Origin: Candidatus Thalassarchaeum sp.
GTDB lineage: Archaea; Thermoplasmatota; Poseidoniia; Poseidoniales; Thalassarchaeaceae
DNA: 44,376 bases
Assembly: GCA_022451235.1 (NCBI GenBank)
Contig: JAKUOA010000001.1
Location: forward strand, 104,401 to 148,776
Direction: 5' to 3'
Positions 16,643-24,580 of this stretch are shown here, piece by piece (the stretch's first letter is position 1; each line of letters opens with the position of its first letter). A program made the position numbers and the translations under genes. The notes below the pieces were generated by a model. It saw only the letters and a list, made by a program, of their open reading frames with translations. It was not told the origin of the DNA and did no database searches.

Positions 16643-19195
16643 GTGGCGGTAGACGAAGATCTCGCAGAGGTAAGTCTCTCAGACCTGCAGGTGGATGAGA
16701 GAATAATCCAACACCTTAGGTCTGAATGGGGTATTGAAGAGCTATTTCCACCACAGCGTGAAGCCTTACCATACGCACTGGCTGGGCACAATGTGATGCT
16801 TACTATTCCCACTGCTAGCGGAAAATCATTGGTCGCTCATCTGACAATGATACAACGGCTAATTTCTGACCTAAATGGAGCCAGAGGCCTGTATATCGTT
16901 CCACTCAAAGCCTTAGCATCTGAGAAAGTCGAGGAATTACAGGAGTTGGCTAGTTTAGTCGGACTTAGGGTCGGTATAGCAATAGGGGATAGAAGTGGTG
17001 AAACCAGTGGTATCGATGATTCGGATATCCTAGTTTGCACGAGTGAAAAGCTCGATTCGATATTACGGACTCGTGATGGGGTAATGGAAAAAATTGGTGT
17101 AGTAGTGGCTGATGAATTTCATTTATTACACGATATTTCTAGAGGGCCAACGTTGGAGGTTCTTCTATCCAGAATTCGTCACTCACAACCCGAAGCCCAA
17201 ATCATTGCCCTATCAGCGACGGTTGGAAATTCTCAAGATATGGCGGATTGGTTAGATGCTAAACTAATCCAATCTAGTTGGAGGCCAATACAACTCCAAT
17301 CGGGAACATTAACAGGACTTAATGTCAAGATTCATCGTATAGATGGCCCCCATCATGTGGAATGGCCAGAACCTAGAATGATTGAAGGAAGGAACACAAA
17401 AAGGTTGCAAGCAGTCCTAGATGATTCATATTCTACTGGTGGACAAATGCTTGTATTCGTAAACTCTAGAGTATCCGCCCAAAAAGAAGCCAGAGAGTTG
17501 TCTAAACATATTAGAAAACAGATTTCCGATGATTCGACGAAGTATGATACTGAACTAATGGATAAGTGGGACAATCTCGCCGAGCGATTAACTCGTCGAG
17601 AGGATACTTCGGTTATGGGTAGGTCACTCGTACAAGCGATTAGAGGAGGTGTGGCATTCCACCATGCTGGACTAACTCATAACCAAAGGAAGGCTATTGA
17701 AGAGGCATTTAGGCAGGGGACTTTGCTAGCAATTGTTGCAACTCCTACCCTCGCACAGGGAGTAAACCTGCCAGCCAGAAGAGTAATCATTCGAGATCAT
17801 AGAAGATGGAGTTCTATTGGTGGAGGTTCAATGCCTCTTCCAGTGATGGAAATACGACAGATGTTAGGAAGAGCTGGGAGACCTAAATTTGACGACTCTG
17901 GTGACGCATGGATACTAGCAAAAGACGAGGATGATGAATTGAATATCGTCGAACTGTATATGTTAAGTGAACCTGAAGAAGTTACATCAAAATTAGCTAA
18001 TCCCTCGGCAATTCGTGCGGAAGAGGACCCCGCATTACTGACTCATCTTCTCTCGATTATGGCAACAGGAGGATTACGAGATAGGGACTCAATTTCACGA
18101 TTTTTTGACCAAACCTTCCTTGCTACTCACATGAATAAACAGAGTTTGGAAGCACGCCTTGACGATGTTATTGCATGGTTGGCAGAAAATGGAATGATTA
18201 CTAGAGAAGGAGAATCTGATGAGGTTCTATCAAGAATTAAAGAAAGAGAGAATTTTACATCTGAGGCAGAAGATTGGCAAGATGAAATGCCTGAATGGGC
18301 TAAGACAGGAGAAAGTGTACCTGGCTTAGAGATATCAAAATCAGAACTCGAATCAACAAGCACACTACCTCCTAGGAAAGGACCAGCAATCTTTGGTTTT
18401 TCAAGGGCTAGTCAAAGAATTACTAGTGAATCAAGCCTGCCCGACCCTGCTTCAATGACATACTCTTCCACTCCTCTTGGTCATCGTGTCGCTAGATTGT
18501 ATCTCAATCCAATCTCTGGTAGAATGATACACGATGGAATACAAAAGGCAATGAAAATAATGATTGGAACCGATGATGTACGCCAACTATCTCCAATGAG
18601 TTTACTTCACTTAGTAGCCTGTACTCCAGATTTTCTTGCCCTTTGGCCTAGGAAAGAAGAGGCAGAGAGAATTCATGCGGCTATCCATTCTCACCAGCGA
18701 GAGTTCCTAACGGAAGCCGTGGATGCAGATATTGAACGTAGAATGAAGGGCGTTTTGGTGCTTGAAGATTGGATTAATGAGGCGAAGATGGAAGATCTCG
18801 AGAATAATTGGAATGTTCAACCAGGCGATGTACGGAGCAGAGTTGATTTGGCCGAATGGTTACTATATTCTATGAGAGAAATTCTCAACGATGATGAGGA
18901 GTTAAGGCAATTAGGCCCCTCACAACATAAGGTTCTAGTGGATTTAGTCAGCGAATTACATAGAAGGGTTAGACATGGCTGTAAATCGGACCTACTTGGC
19001 TTAGTTAGCATTAGAGGGATTGGCCGAACAAGGGCTAGAGAGATGGTTGCTCTACTAGGCGTTGAGAACGCCGCCGATATCGCGTCATTAACCGAAAAGG
19101 ATCGAGAGAATCTAGCAAGTCAAAGGGGTTGGAGTATTCGCCTAGTGGATAATTTGGTGGAGGCTGCGTCTAGATCGATTAGACGACTAGGTTGA
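16643..19195 (+). CDS. hel308: Hel308-type Ski2-like DNA helicase
   Basis: A superfamily 2 3'-5' DNA helicase that acts on stalled replication forks. Walker A is TASGKS (57-62), motif II is DEFH (157-160), followed by ALSATVGN (motif III) and QMLGRAGRP (motif VI). The winged-helix and ratchet domains follow, and the C-terminal helix-hairpin-helix domain has SIRGIGRTRAREMVALLG, the Hel308 domain 5 region. Start is GTG 16643. At 850 residues it is about 100 longer than common Hel308 proteins. The extra length is an acidic, Ser/Pro-rich insertion near 522-606, in the winged-helix region just before STPLGHRVARLYL. The Cgi121-like gene follows after 36 bases. Confidence 0.92.
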   Translation: MAVDEDLAEVSLSDLQVDERIIQHLRSEWGIEELFPPQREALPYALAGHNVMLTIPTASGKSLVAHLTMIQRLISDLNGARGLYIVPLKALASEKVEELQELASLVGLRVGIAIGDRSGETSGIDDSDILVCTSEKLDSILRTRDGVMEKIGVVVADEFHLLHDISRGPTLEVLLSRIRHSQPEAQIIALSATVGNSQDMADWLDAKLIQSSWRPIQLQSGTLTGLNVKIHRIDGPHHVEWPEPRMIEGRNTKRLQAVLDDSYSTGGQMLVFVNSRVSAQKEARELSKHIRKQISDDSTKYDTELMDKWDNLAERLTRREDTSVMGRSLVQAIRGGVAFHHAGLTHNQRKAIEEAFRQGTLLAIVATPTLAQGVNLPARRVIIRDHRRWSSIGGGSMPLPVMEIRQMLGRAGRPKFDDSGDAWILAKDEDDELNIVELYMLSEPEEVTSKLANPSAIRAEEDPALLTHLLSIMATGGLRDRDSISRFFDQTFLATHMNKQSLEARLDDVIAWLAENGMITREGESDEVLSRIKERENFTSEAEDWQDEMPEWAKTGESVPGLEISKSELESTSTLPPRKGPAIFGFSRASQRITSESSLPDPASMTYSSTPLGHRVARLYLNPISGRMIHDGIQKAMKIMIGTDDVRQLSPMSLLHLVACTPDFLALWPRKEEAERIHAAIHSHQREFLTEAVDADIERRMKGVLVLEDWINEAKMEDLENNWNVQPGDVRSRVDLAEWLLYSMREILNDDEELRQLGPSQHKVLVDLVSELHRRVRHGCKSDLLGLVSIRGIGRTRAREMVALLGVENAADIASLTEKDRENLASQRGWSIRLVDNLVEAASRSIRRLG

Positions 19196-19231
19196 ACTGT
19201 ATAATTCATCAATCAGACCCCATCGGAAAGC

Positions 19232-19819
19232 ATGGCAGAGGGCCATAGAGTGCCTTGGTTCCCCGCATGGGGAATACGTTTTCCAGAGCCATTAGATGAT
19301 CCACAAGATGTAATTTCAATATTCAATGAATGGAGGCCGAACCAACGCTGGTTGTTACTCTCTTACTCCGCCGCCGCAAGTGAGATTCATCTATGGACGG
19401 TTTGGCACGCCCTTAGAAGGAGGGAATTGCGGAACTCAATGGTTGGAAATAATGTCGACACAGAATTCCTTAGATTGATTTCTGGCACTCATCAAATAAG
19501 AATCGCATTCAAGCGTGCTGGACTAATGCAGGGTGACGAAAATGCGTGGATTGTTTACCTTCCAGAGTTTGGCACTGATTACCCATTTACTAAGGATAAT
19601 GAAACAGTGGAAATACCAAGAGACACATACAATGATGCTGCTCAAGATGCAAATCGTTTGATTCTTCATCTAAAATCCAATCTAATAACTGAAAGGCCGA
19701 TACCAACCAACATTGGATTACAAAGATTAGGATATCAATCTAAAATCGAAGACTCTAATCTATTGAATATTGAATCTGCATTTATGTTACACGCAGCAAT
19801 GGCAGATATGAACACTTGA
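19232..19819 (+). CDS. cgi121: KEOPS complex subunit Cgi121-like protein
   Basis: The KEOPS complex makes the universal N6-threonylcarbamoyladenosine modification at position 37 of ANN-decoding tRNAs, and Cgi121 (TPRKB) binds tRNA and the Bud32 kinase. The central section fits the family: SEIHLWTVWHALRRRELRNS, then TEFLRLISGTHQIRIAFKRAG and a strand WIVYLPEF. These correspond to the conserved HL..A..HA, E.L..LSG..QI..A and beta-strand elements. The N-terminus (VPWFPAWGIRFPEP) and the C-terminal 60 residues are less conserved. At 195 residues it is slightly longer than typical. It follows hel308 in the same direction. The family match is by motif reading and should be confirmed by profile search. 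Confidence 0.7.
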   Translation: MAEGHRVPWFPAWGIRFPEPLDDPQDVISIFNEWRPNQRWLLLSYSAAASEIHLWTVWHALRRRELRNSMVGNNVDTEFLRLISGTHQIRIAFKRAGLMQGDENAWIVYLPEFGTDYPFTKDNETVEIPRDTYNDAAQDANRLILHLKSNLITERPIPTNIGLQRLGYQSKIEDSNLLNIESAFMLHAAMADMNT

Positions 19820-19834
19820 CCCCTATGGGGTCAA
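19816..19834. terminator. 8-bp hairpin at the Cgi121 stop codon
   Basis: TTGACCCC (19816-19823) and GGGGTCAA (19827-19834) form a perfect stem with a 3-base TAT loop. The stop TGA (19817-19819) is inside the left arm. The CCCC-TAT-GGGG core resembles the CCCCC-ATA-GGGGG hairpin after the thiolase gene. Confidence 0.4.
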
Positions 19835-19871
19835 ACTGATAGACAAGGGCCTCTAGGGTCGGTTCGATAAT

Positions 19872-20120
19872 ATGTCTAGATTCTACGGTTACAGAAGATG
19901 CACAGTCTGTGGTGAAAGTTGTACACCGGGTAATTTTGTTGATTTCAAGGGTAAGCGATTTTGTACCGCTTGTTGGATTGAGAGGGAAAATCCAAAACAT
20001 AAACAAATTGATGATATCAGAGCGTCTGGTCGAGAGGCCGCATCAAAGTGGAAGCGCCAAAAATACAGTCGTAACGAAGGCCCTTTGCCAACTGGGCCAA
20101 TGTCTGCAAGAAAAGATTGA
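19872..20120 (+). CDS. Small zinc-finger protein of unknown function
   Basis: An 82-residue protein with two CxxC pairs, Cys10/Cys13 and Cys31/Cys34, in RRCTVCGESC and RFCTACW. This is a likely zinc ribbon, with an additional Cys at 17. The C-terminal half is basic (SKWKRQKYSR), suggesting nucleic-acid contact. I do not recognise a named family. It lies between the Cgi121-like gene and the PepF gene, 9 bases before the latter's start, so co-transcription with PepF is likely. The ATG at 19872 is the only reasonable start. Confidence 0.72.
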   Translation: MSRFYGYRRCTVCGESCTPGNFVDFKGKRFCTACWIERENPKHKQIDDIRASGREAASKWKRQKYSRNEGPLPTGPMSARKD

Positions 20121-20129
20121 GGTGGGACC

Positions 20130-21812
20130 ATGAGTTTTGTACCAGACGATCTAGATGGTTCCTCTTGGGAATTCATAGAACCATTCATGAATGACCTAAG
20201 AGATCGTAAATTGAGTTGCTCAAATTGTCTAGAAACTTTCATTGCCGATAGATCTAGCTTATCCGAGGTTATCTCAGAGGCTAGAGCCAGACTCTACATC
20301 GATATGACTTGCCACACAGATGATGAGGAGATACAAAAATCCTGGATGCAGTTCGTAGAAAATGTCCAACCAAAATTATCAGAGTACAGTGATATTCTAA
20401 ATCGCCGACTTGTTGAACACGAGGCATTGGATGAGTTGCCTGAGAGGTTTGGTATATTGGTCAAGGGACTAAAGACTGATATTGCGATATTTCGAGAGGA
20501 GAATATACCACTAAGCACACAGGCAACGAAACTTGTCACTGAATATAATGAGATATGCGGAGCGCAAATGGTAGAATTCGATGGAGAACTGAAGACCTTC
20601 GCTCAAATGGCCATTTACTTTGAGAATACAGATCGGACTATCCGAGAGGCGGCTTGGAAAGCAGTCTCTGAGAGACGATTTGAAGATAACGAAAGAGTAT
20701 CAGAAATCTATGATGAATTAATTCAGATTCGGCATAAAATGGCTACTAACGCTGGTTTTGAAGGATTTCAACAGTATATGTTCGCTTCAATGCACCGATT
20801 CGATTACACTATCGAAGATTGTTTAGAGTTCCACGAGTCAATTGAAACTGTTTGCCAACCATTGCGACATCGAACCGATGGAGAAAGAATGCGTGAGTTA
20901 GGAGTTGATTCGTTAAGACCATGGGATATGGGAGTCGATGTAAAAGGTCGTCCAGCACTTCAACCATTCAATGATATCCAAGAAATGGTAGATGGTTGCT
21001 CTCGTATTTTCCACAACATGTCGTCAGAACTAGGGGATTACTTCGACCTACTCGATACTAATGATTGCCTTGATTTAGATAGTCGAAAGGGAAAAGCACC
21101 TGGTGGATATCAGTATTATTTGCAAAAGAGTAGATTACCATTTATTTTCATGAATGCAGCTGGAACTCAGCGGAATATTGAGACCATGATACACGAAGCT
21201 GGCCATGCTTTCCACTCATTCTATTCCGGTCACCTTGATCTAATCCATGAGAGAGATTCACCTATTGAATTCGCCGAAGTAGCTAGTATGTCGATGGAAC
21301 TTCTAACCCATCCTCATTGGGAAGAATTCTATGAGAGTAAAGATGCTGATAGAGCAAGGCGAAAGCACCTAGAAGACATCATTTCCTTTATGCCATGGAT
21401 GGCGACAATCGACGCCTTCCAACATTGGGTATACGCAAATCCGGATCACTCGAGGGAAGAGAGAGCGGCGAAGTGGTTGGAGCTTGGAGAACGTTTTGGA
21501 CCAAATGTAGACATGACTGGATTTGAGGATATACACAAAGTATCCTGGCAACGCCAGGGGCATTTATTCGGGGTGCCGTTCTATTATGTGGAATACGGGA
21601 TTGCACAACTTGGTGCCCTACAGATGTGGAAGTACCATCGAAGAGATACCCAAGACGCTCTTGATAGATACAAAGCCGGCCTTTCATTGGGTTACACTCG
21701 AGGACTGACTGAATTGTTTCAAGCGAGCGGACTAGAACTATCCTTTTCCGAATCTTACGTTGGCGATCTCATTGGGGAAATCCATGAAGCACTAGCAGAA
21801 TTACCTGCATGA
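20130..21812 (+). CDS. pepF: M3 family oligoendopeptidase F
   Basis: A cytoplasmic zinc metallopeptidase that cleaves short peptides, usually 7-17 residues long. The active site is HEAGH with zinc ligands His355 and His359 and catalytic Glu356; Glu383 in EFAEVASMSMELL is the third ligand. The M3 helical fold is visible throughout, including the FQHWVYANPDHSREERAAKW segment and FYYVEYGIAQLGALQMW near the C-terminus, which belong to PepF rather than thimet oligopeptidase. The N-terminal half also fits (AYAEL-type repeats, TIREAAWKAVSERR). Length of 560 is normal. It converges with radA, with 33 bases between the stops, and follows the zinc-finger gene by 9 bases. Likely works downstream of surface proteases. 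Confidence 0.93.
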   Translation: MSFVPDDLDGSSWEFIEPFMNDLRDRKLSCSNCLETFIADRSSLSEVISEARARLYIDMTCHTDDEEIQKSWMQFVENVQPKLSEYSDILNRRLVEHEALDELPERFGILVKGLKTDIAIFREENIPLSTQATKLVTEYNEICGAQMVEFDGELKTFAQMAIYFENTDRTIREAAWKAVSERRFEDNERVSEIYDELIQIRHKMATNAGFEGFQQYMFASMHRFDYTIEDCLEFHESIETVCQPLRHRTDGERMRELGVDSLRPWDMGVDVKGRPALQPFNDIQEMVDGCSRIFHNMSSELGDYFDLLDTNDCLDLDSRKGKAPGGYQYYLQKSRLPFIFMNAAGTQRNIETMIHEAGHAFHSFYSGHLDLIHERDSPIEFAEVASMSMELLTHPHWEEFYESKDADRARRKHLEDIISFMPWMATIDAFQHWVYANPDHSREERAAKWLELGERFGPNVDMTGFEDIHKVSWQRQGHLFGVPFYYVEYGIAQLGALQMWKYHRRDTQDALDRYKAGLSLGYTRGLTELFQASGLELSFSESYVGDLIGEIHEALAELPA

Positions 21813-21827
21813 CTTCACACTCGGACC

Positions 21828-21865
21828 CCGAGGGCCTCTCAAGAATCAATCCCTGAGACCCTCGG
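21828..21865. terminator. 12-bp bulged hairpin between convergent pepF and radA
   Basis: CCGAGGG (21828-21834) pairs with CCCTCGG (21859-21865). After a CC bulge, TCTCA (21837-21841) pairs with TGAGA (21854-21858), around a 12-base loop. It starts 15 bases after the pepF stop and covers the radA stop codon (21846-21848). The position fits a shared bidirectional 3' end. Confidence 0.45.
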
Positions 21866-22853
21866 CAGTCACGGTGAACACAGCCTCTCCCTCAGGCAAA
21901 TTGGGGCTGTCGACTAGTCGGGCAATTCTTCGCCCTCCCTTTGACTTCCTGAGGTAGAGACGGAAAGTGCTGGCGTGTCCTACAATATGGCCTCCGATGG
22001 CCTTTGTTGGATCACCCCACATTGCGTCTGGTTTCGACATAACTTGGTTAGTTACCAAAACTAGAGCATTATGGACATCCGATAACTGTTTGAGTTCTTT
22101 CAGATGTCTATTGAGTTTCTGCTGCCTTGTAGCTAGCATTCCACGTCCTACATATTCCGCGCGGAAGTGGCTAGTGAGTGAATCTACTATTACCAGCTTG
22201 ACATCAATATTCTTCGAGAGTTTTTTGATCTCATCTACTAGCAACATCTGGTGCGCCGAATTGTAGGCACGAGCAACGTGTATTCTATCAAGAACCGCGA
22301 TGGAGTCTAAACCGACAGCTTCTGCCATCTGAGCTATCCTTTCGGGTCTGAATGTGTCTTCTGTATCTATGTAGAATATCTCTCCATCAAATCCTCCTTG
22401 TTCAGTAGGTAGTATTGTGTTAACGGCTAATTGATGACCTATCTGTGTCTTTCCACTACCGAACTCACCATACACCTCGACTATTGCTTGGGTCTCAAAT
22501 CCCCCTCCTAATAATTCGTCAAGTGCAGCTGAACCTGACGTTAATTTCTGGACTTCTTTACGGCGTTCCAGTAACTTGTTACCTGATACGAATCCACCGA
22601 TGTTTGCCATCTTCTTGGCACCCTGGATGATCTTAGAAGAGACCGCTTCGCCCAATTCGGCTTGTTCGGCTAATTCATTTGGACTCATTACCGCGATAGC
22701 GAGTAATTCTTCAAAACCAGCCTCGCGTAATTTTTCCGCCGTCGCAGGTCCCACACCTGGCAGATCATCTATGGTTGCCTGCTCTTCATCTGCGTCTATC
22801 ACTATTGAGCCATCTTTTTCATCTAACTTTTCACTTGCGGTCTTCTCGGCCAT
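21846..22853 (-). CDS. radA: DNA repair and recombination protein RadA
   Basis: The archaeal RecA/Rad51 recombinase, which forms filaments on single-stranded DNA and catalyses strand exchange. A helix-hairpin-helix N-terminal domain ([20 protein letters not shown], about 28-47) precedes the ATPase core. The core has Walker A GEFGSGKT (129-136) and Walker [21 protein letters not shown], with [17 protein letters not shown] and [10 protein letters not shown] loops. There is no intein. The polymerisation motif reads FVSG (88-91), the FxxG version known from other Euryarchaeota. The ATG at 22853 follows GGTGAAAAAG; the longer frame to 22904 ([10 protein letters not shown]) has no such site. The length of 335 residues is normal. 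Confidence 0.96.
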   Translation of the reverse strand: MAEKTASEKLDEKDGSIVIDADEEQATIDDLPGVGPATAEKLREAGFEELLAIAVMSPNELAEQAELGEAVSSKIIQGAKKMANIGGFVSGNKLLERRKEVQKLTSGSAALDELLGGGFETQAIVEVYGEFGSGKTQIGHQLAVNTILPTEQGGFDGEIFYIDTEDTFRPERIAQMAEAVGLDSIAVLDRIHVARAYNSAHQMLLVDEIKKLSKNIDVKLVIVDSLTSHFRAEYVGRGMLATRQQKLNRHLKELKQLSDVHNALVLVTNQVMSKPDAMWGDPTKAIGGHIVGHASTFRLYLRKSKGGRRIARLVDSPNLPEGEAVFTVTAEGLRD

Positions 22854-22927
22854 CTTTTTCACCTTTCCTTCACTATCCCTCAATGCTAGCCGGTATATGA
22901 ACAACAGAAGGACCCCTTTTGGATAAT

Positions 22928-22981
22928 TGAAAGTGTACTAAACACTATATCAACTCGCAGTGGCCGTATTTTTCACTTTCA
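22928..22981. promoter_or_regulatory. Nested dyads upstream of radA
   Basis: TGAAAGTG (22928-22935) recurs inverted as CACTTTCA (22974-22981). Inside this span AGTGT (22932-22936) and ACACT (22942-22946) form a dyad with 5 bases between. GATATAG on the minus strand (about 22945-22951) could be the radA TATA box. The rest of the 176-base gap between radA and the tRNA shows only AT-rich DNA. Confidence 0.3.
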
Positions 22982-23029
22982 GTTTTCATTTACTTACATT
23001 AATCCTCACGAACATTTCCAACGTAAATT

Positions 23030-23107
23030 TGGTAGCGAGTGGTGGATTTGAACCACCGGTCTCCGGGTTATGAGCCCGACGAGATAACCTGGCTACTCCA
23101 ACTCGCT
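23030..23107 (-). tRNA. Initiator tRNA-Met (anticodon CAT)
   Basis: On the minus strand the gene begins AGCGAGT and closes with ACTCGCT, a perfect 7-bp acceptor stem. Discriminator A and an encoded CCA follow (23030-23032). The anticodon loop is CTCATAA (CAT), and the T-arm reads CCGGTGGTTCAAATCCACC. Two features mark it as initiator and not elongator: the A1:U72 end pair and three consecutive G:C pairs (GGG/CCC) next to the anticodon loop. No intron is present. Confidence 0.93.
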
Positions 23108-23128
23108 GTCCCCTCGCTGATGCCTCAG

Positions 23129-23137
23129 TTATTTGAA
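23129..23137 (-). promoter_or_regulatory. TATA-like box for initiator tRNA
   Basis: The minus strand reads TTCAAATAA, 22-30 bases upstream of the tRNA 5' end at 23107, the expected archaeal spacing. It is the only AT-rich block in an otherwise GC-rich stretch. Confidence 0.45.
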
Positions 23138-23217
23138 GCGCGCGGGACGACATAATTCCGATTCAGAGATGGGAACAGTCTTGAGATGTCAGCATTCCGG
23201 CAACATCTGAACCAACC

Positions 23218-24570
23218 ATGCAAGGCAATGTCTTGATTCAGAATGCCTCCCTAGTTTTGGCAGATACCATTGTCGAAGGTGATCTTCGAGTAACCAATGG
23301 TTCTATCCAAACAATAGCAACCGGAGGTGGTTTAGAATCCTTAGATCATGAATTGCTGATTGATGCTACTGGATTACACCTACTCCCAGGGGCAATTGAT
23401 CCACACGTTCACTTCAGAGAACCGGGTAATACCGAGAAAGAAGATTTGCAAAGCGGTAGTCGAGCCGCTGCGGCTGGAGGCATCACAGCTTTCTTGGATA
23501 TGCCAAACAATGTACCCAATGCTACAAATCGATCAACATTGGAAGCAAAAATCGCTCTTGCTGGCTCGAAGGCTGTAACTCACTATGGGTTCTTTGCGGG
23601 TGCCACAAGAAATAATGTCAGAGATTTACAAGATATCGAAGGCATGGACGGAGTTTGCGGAATCAAGATATTCATGGGAAGTAGCACTGGGGATTTACTC
23701 GTTCATGAACAAAAAGACTTGGAAAATATTTTTGCAAATACAGGTGGTATAATTGCAACCCATGCAGAAGACGAGGGAAGACTTCAGCAACGTATCGCGG
23801 AATTTGGTAATCAGACAGACATCAGATTACACGCGGAATGCCGAGATGTAGAATGTGCTTTCATTGCCACAAAGAGGGCCGCGGCTCTTGCCAAAGACCA
23901 TGATCATCGACTGCACATAGTCCACCTAACAAGTGCAACTGAAGCCGACTGGTTAAACAAAAACAAAGGAGACCTCATCACCACTGAGGTTTGTACCCAA
24001 CACTTGACTTTCGACCAAGATGACGTGGAATCTCTAGGAGTTAGAGCCCTTATGAATCCGCCAATTCGCTATACTGAAGACCGAGATACTCTATGGAAGC
24101 GACTCAAAGATGGCACGATTGATTGCGTGGTCACAGATCATGCACCTCATACCCTTGAATCAAAATCTGTGGGATATCCAAACGCTCCAGCTGGTATGCC
24201 GGGCGTTGAGACATCTCTACCGTTGATGCTTACTCATGCGATGAATGGTAAGTGTAACATCAATGATGTAGCAAAGTGGATGTGTGCCGGTCCCGCTAGA
24301 GTTTACGGTATGGAAAACAAAGGCTCCCTTATCGAAGGCTACGATGGCGATTTGACTTTGGTTGACCTAGAAAATCGCCGAACAATTACCGATGCCGATA
24401 CATGGACCAAAGTCGGTTGGACACCATATGATGGAATGGAATTGACAGGTTGGCCAACGTACACCATAGTTGATGGTGACCTTGTTCACAAGCGCGAGGC
24501 TGGTGGACCCCTTAGGGGCACGCCTATTGCCAGGCCAGGAAGTACAGGTAGAGTTCTGAAATTCAACTAA
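23218..24570 (+). CDS. pyrC: Dihydroorotase
   Basis: This amidohydrolase closes N-carbamoyl-aspartate to dihydroorotate in pyrimidine synthesis. Metal ligands are His63 and His65 in IDPHVHFREPG, His182 in ATHAEDEGR, His236 in VHLTSA and Asp307 in VTDHAPHTLESK. The segment GIKIFMGSST has Lys150 near where the carbamylated bridging Lys or its equivalent is expected. The motif VHFREPG and AGGITAFLDMPNN are those of class I dihydroorotase rather than hydantoinase; allantoinase remains a less likely alternative. Length of 450 is normal. It stands alone, with its stop overlapping the convergent lipoprotein gene by 4 bases inside a hairpin. Confidence 0.88.
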   Translation: MQGNVLIQNASLVLADTIVEGDLRVTNGSIQTIATGGGLESLDHELLIDATGLHLLPGAIDPHVHFREPGNTEKEDLQSGSRAAAAGGITAFLDMPNNVPNATNRSTLEAKIALAGSKAVTHYGFFAGATRNNVRDLQDIEGMDGVCGIKIFMGSSTGDLLVHEQKDLENIFANTGGIIATHAEDEGRLQQRIAEFGNQTDIRLHAECRDVECAFIATKRAAALAKDHDHRLHIVHLTSATEADWLNKNKGDLITTEVCTQHLTFDQDDVESLGVRALMNPPIRYTEDRDTLWKRLKDGTIDCVVTDHAPHTLESKSVGYPNAPAGMPGVETSLPLMLTHAMNGKCNINDVAKWMCAGPARVYGMENKGSLIEGYDGDLTLVDLENRRTITDADTWTKVGWTPYDGMELTGWPTYTIVDGDLVHKREAGGPLRGTPIARPGSTGRVLKFN

Positions 24571-24580
24571 TTGGATTCAG
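24556..24580. terminator. Hairpin with overlapping convergent stop codons in its loop
   Basis: CTGAA (24556-24560) pairs with TTCAG (24576-24580). After a one-base bulge, TTCAA (24562-24566) pairs with TTGGA (24571-24575), including one G-U pair. The four-base loop CTAA (24567-24570) is exactly the overlap of the plus TAA and minus TAG stops. Confidence 0.4.

Noticed and set aside
20130-21812. PepF as part of a new defence or toxin system with the adjacent zinc-finger gene.
   Set aside because: PepF is a common housekeeping peptidase with intact family motifs; neighbour distance alone does not support a system.
21846-22853. RadA has FVSG instead of the FxxA polymerisation motif.
   Set aside because: As far as I recall, an FxxG version is usual in haloarchaeal and thermoplasmatal RadA, so it is not a lesion.
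24506-24520. CCCC-TTA-GGGG inverted repeat near the pyrC 3' end.
   Set aside because: It lies inside coding sequence for GPLRGT, about 50 bases before the stop, and could be codon chance; not counted with the stop-codon hairpins.
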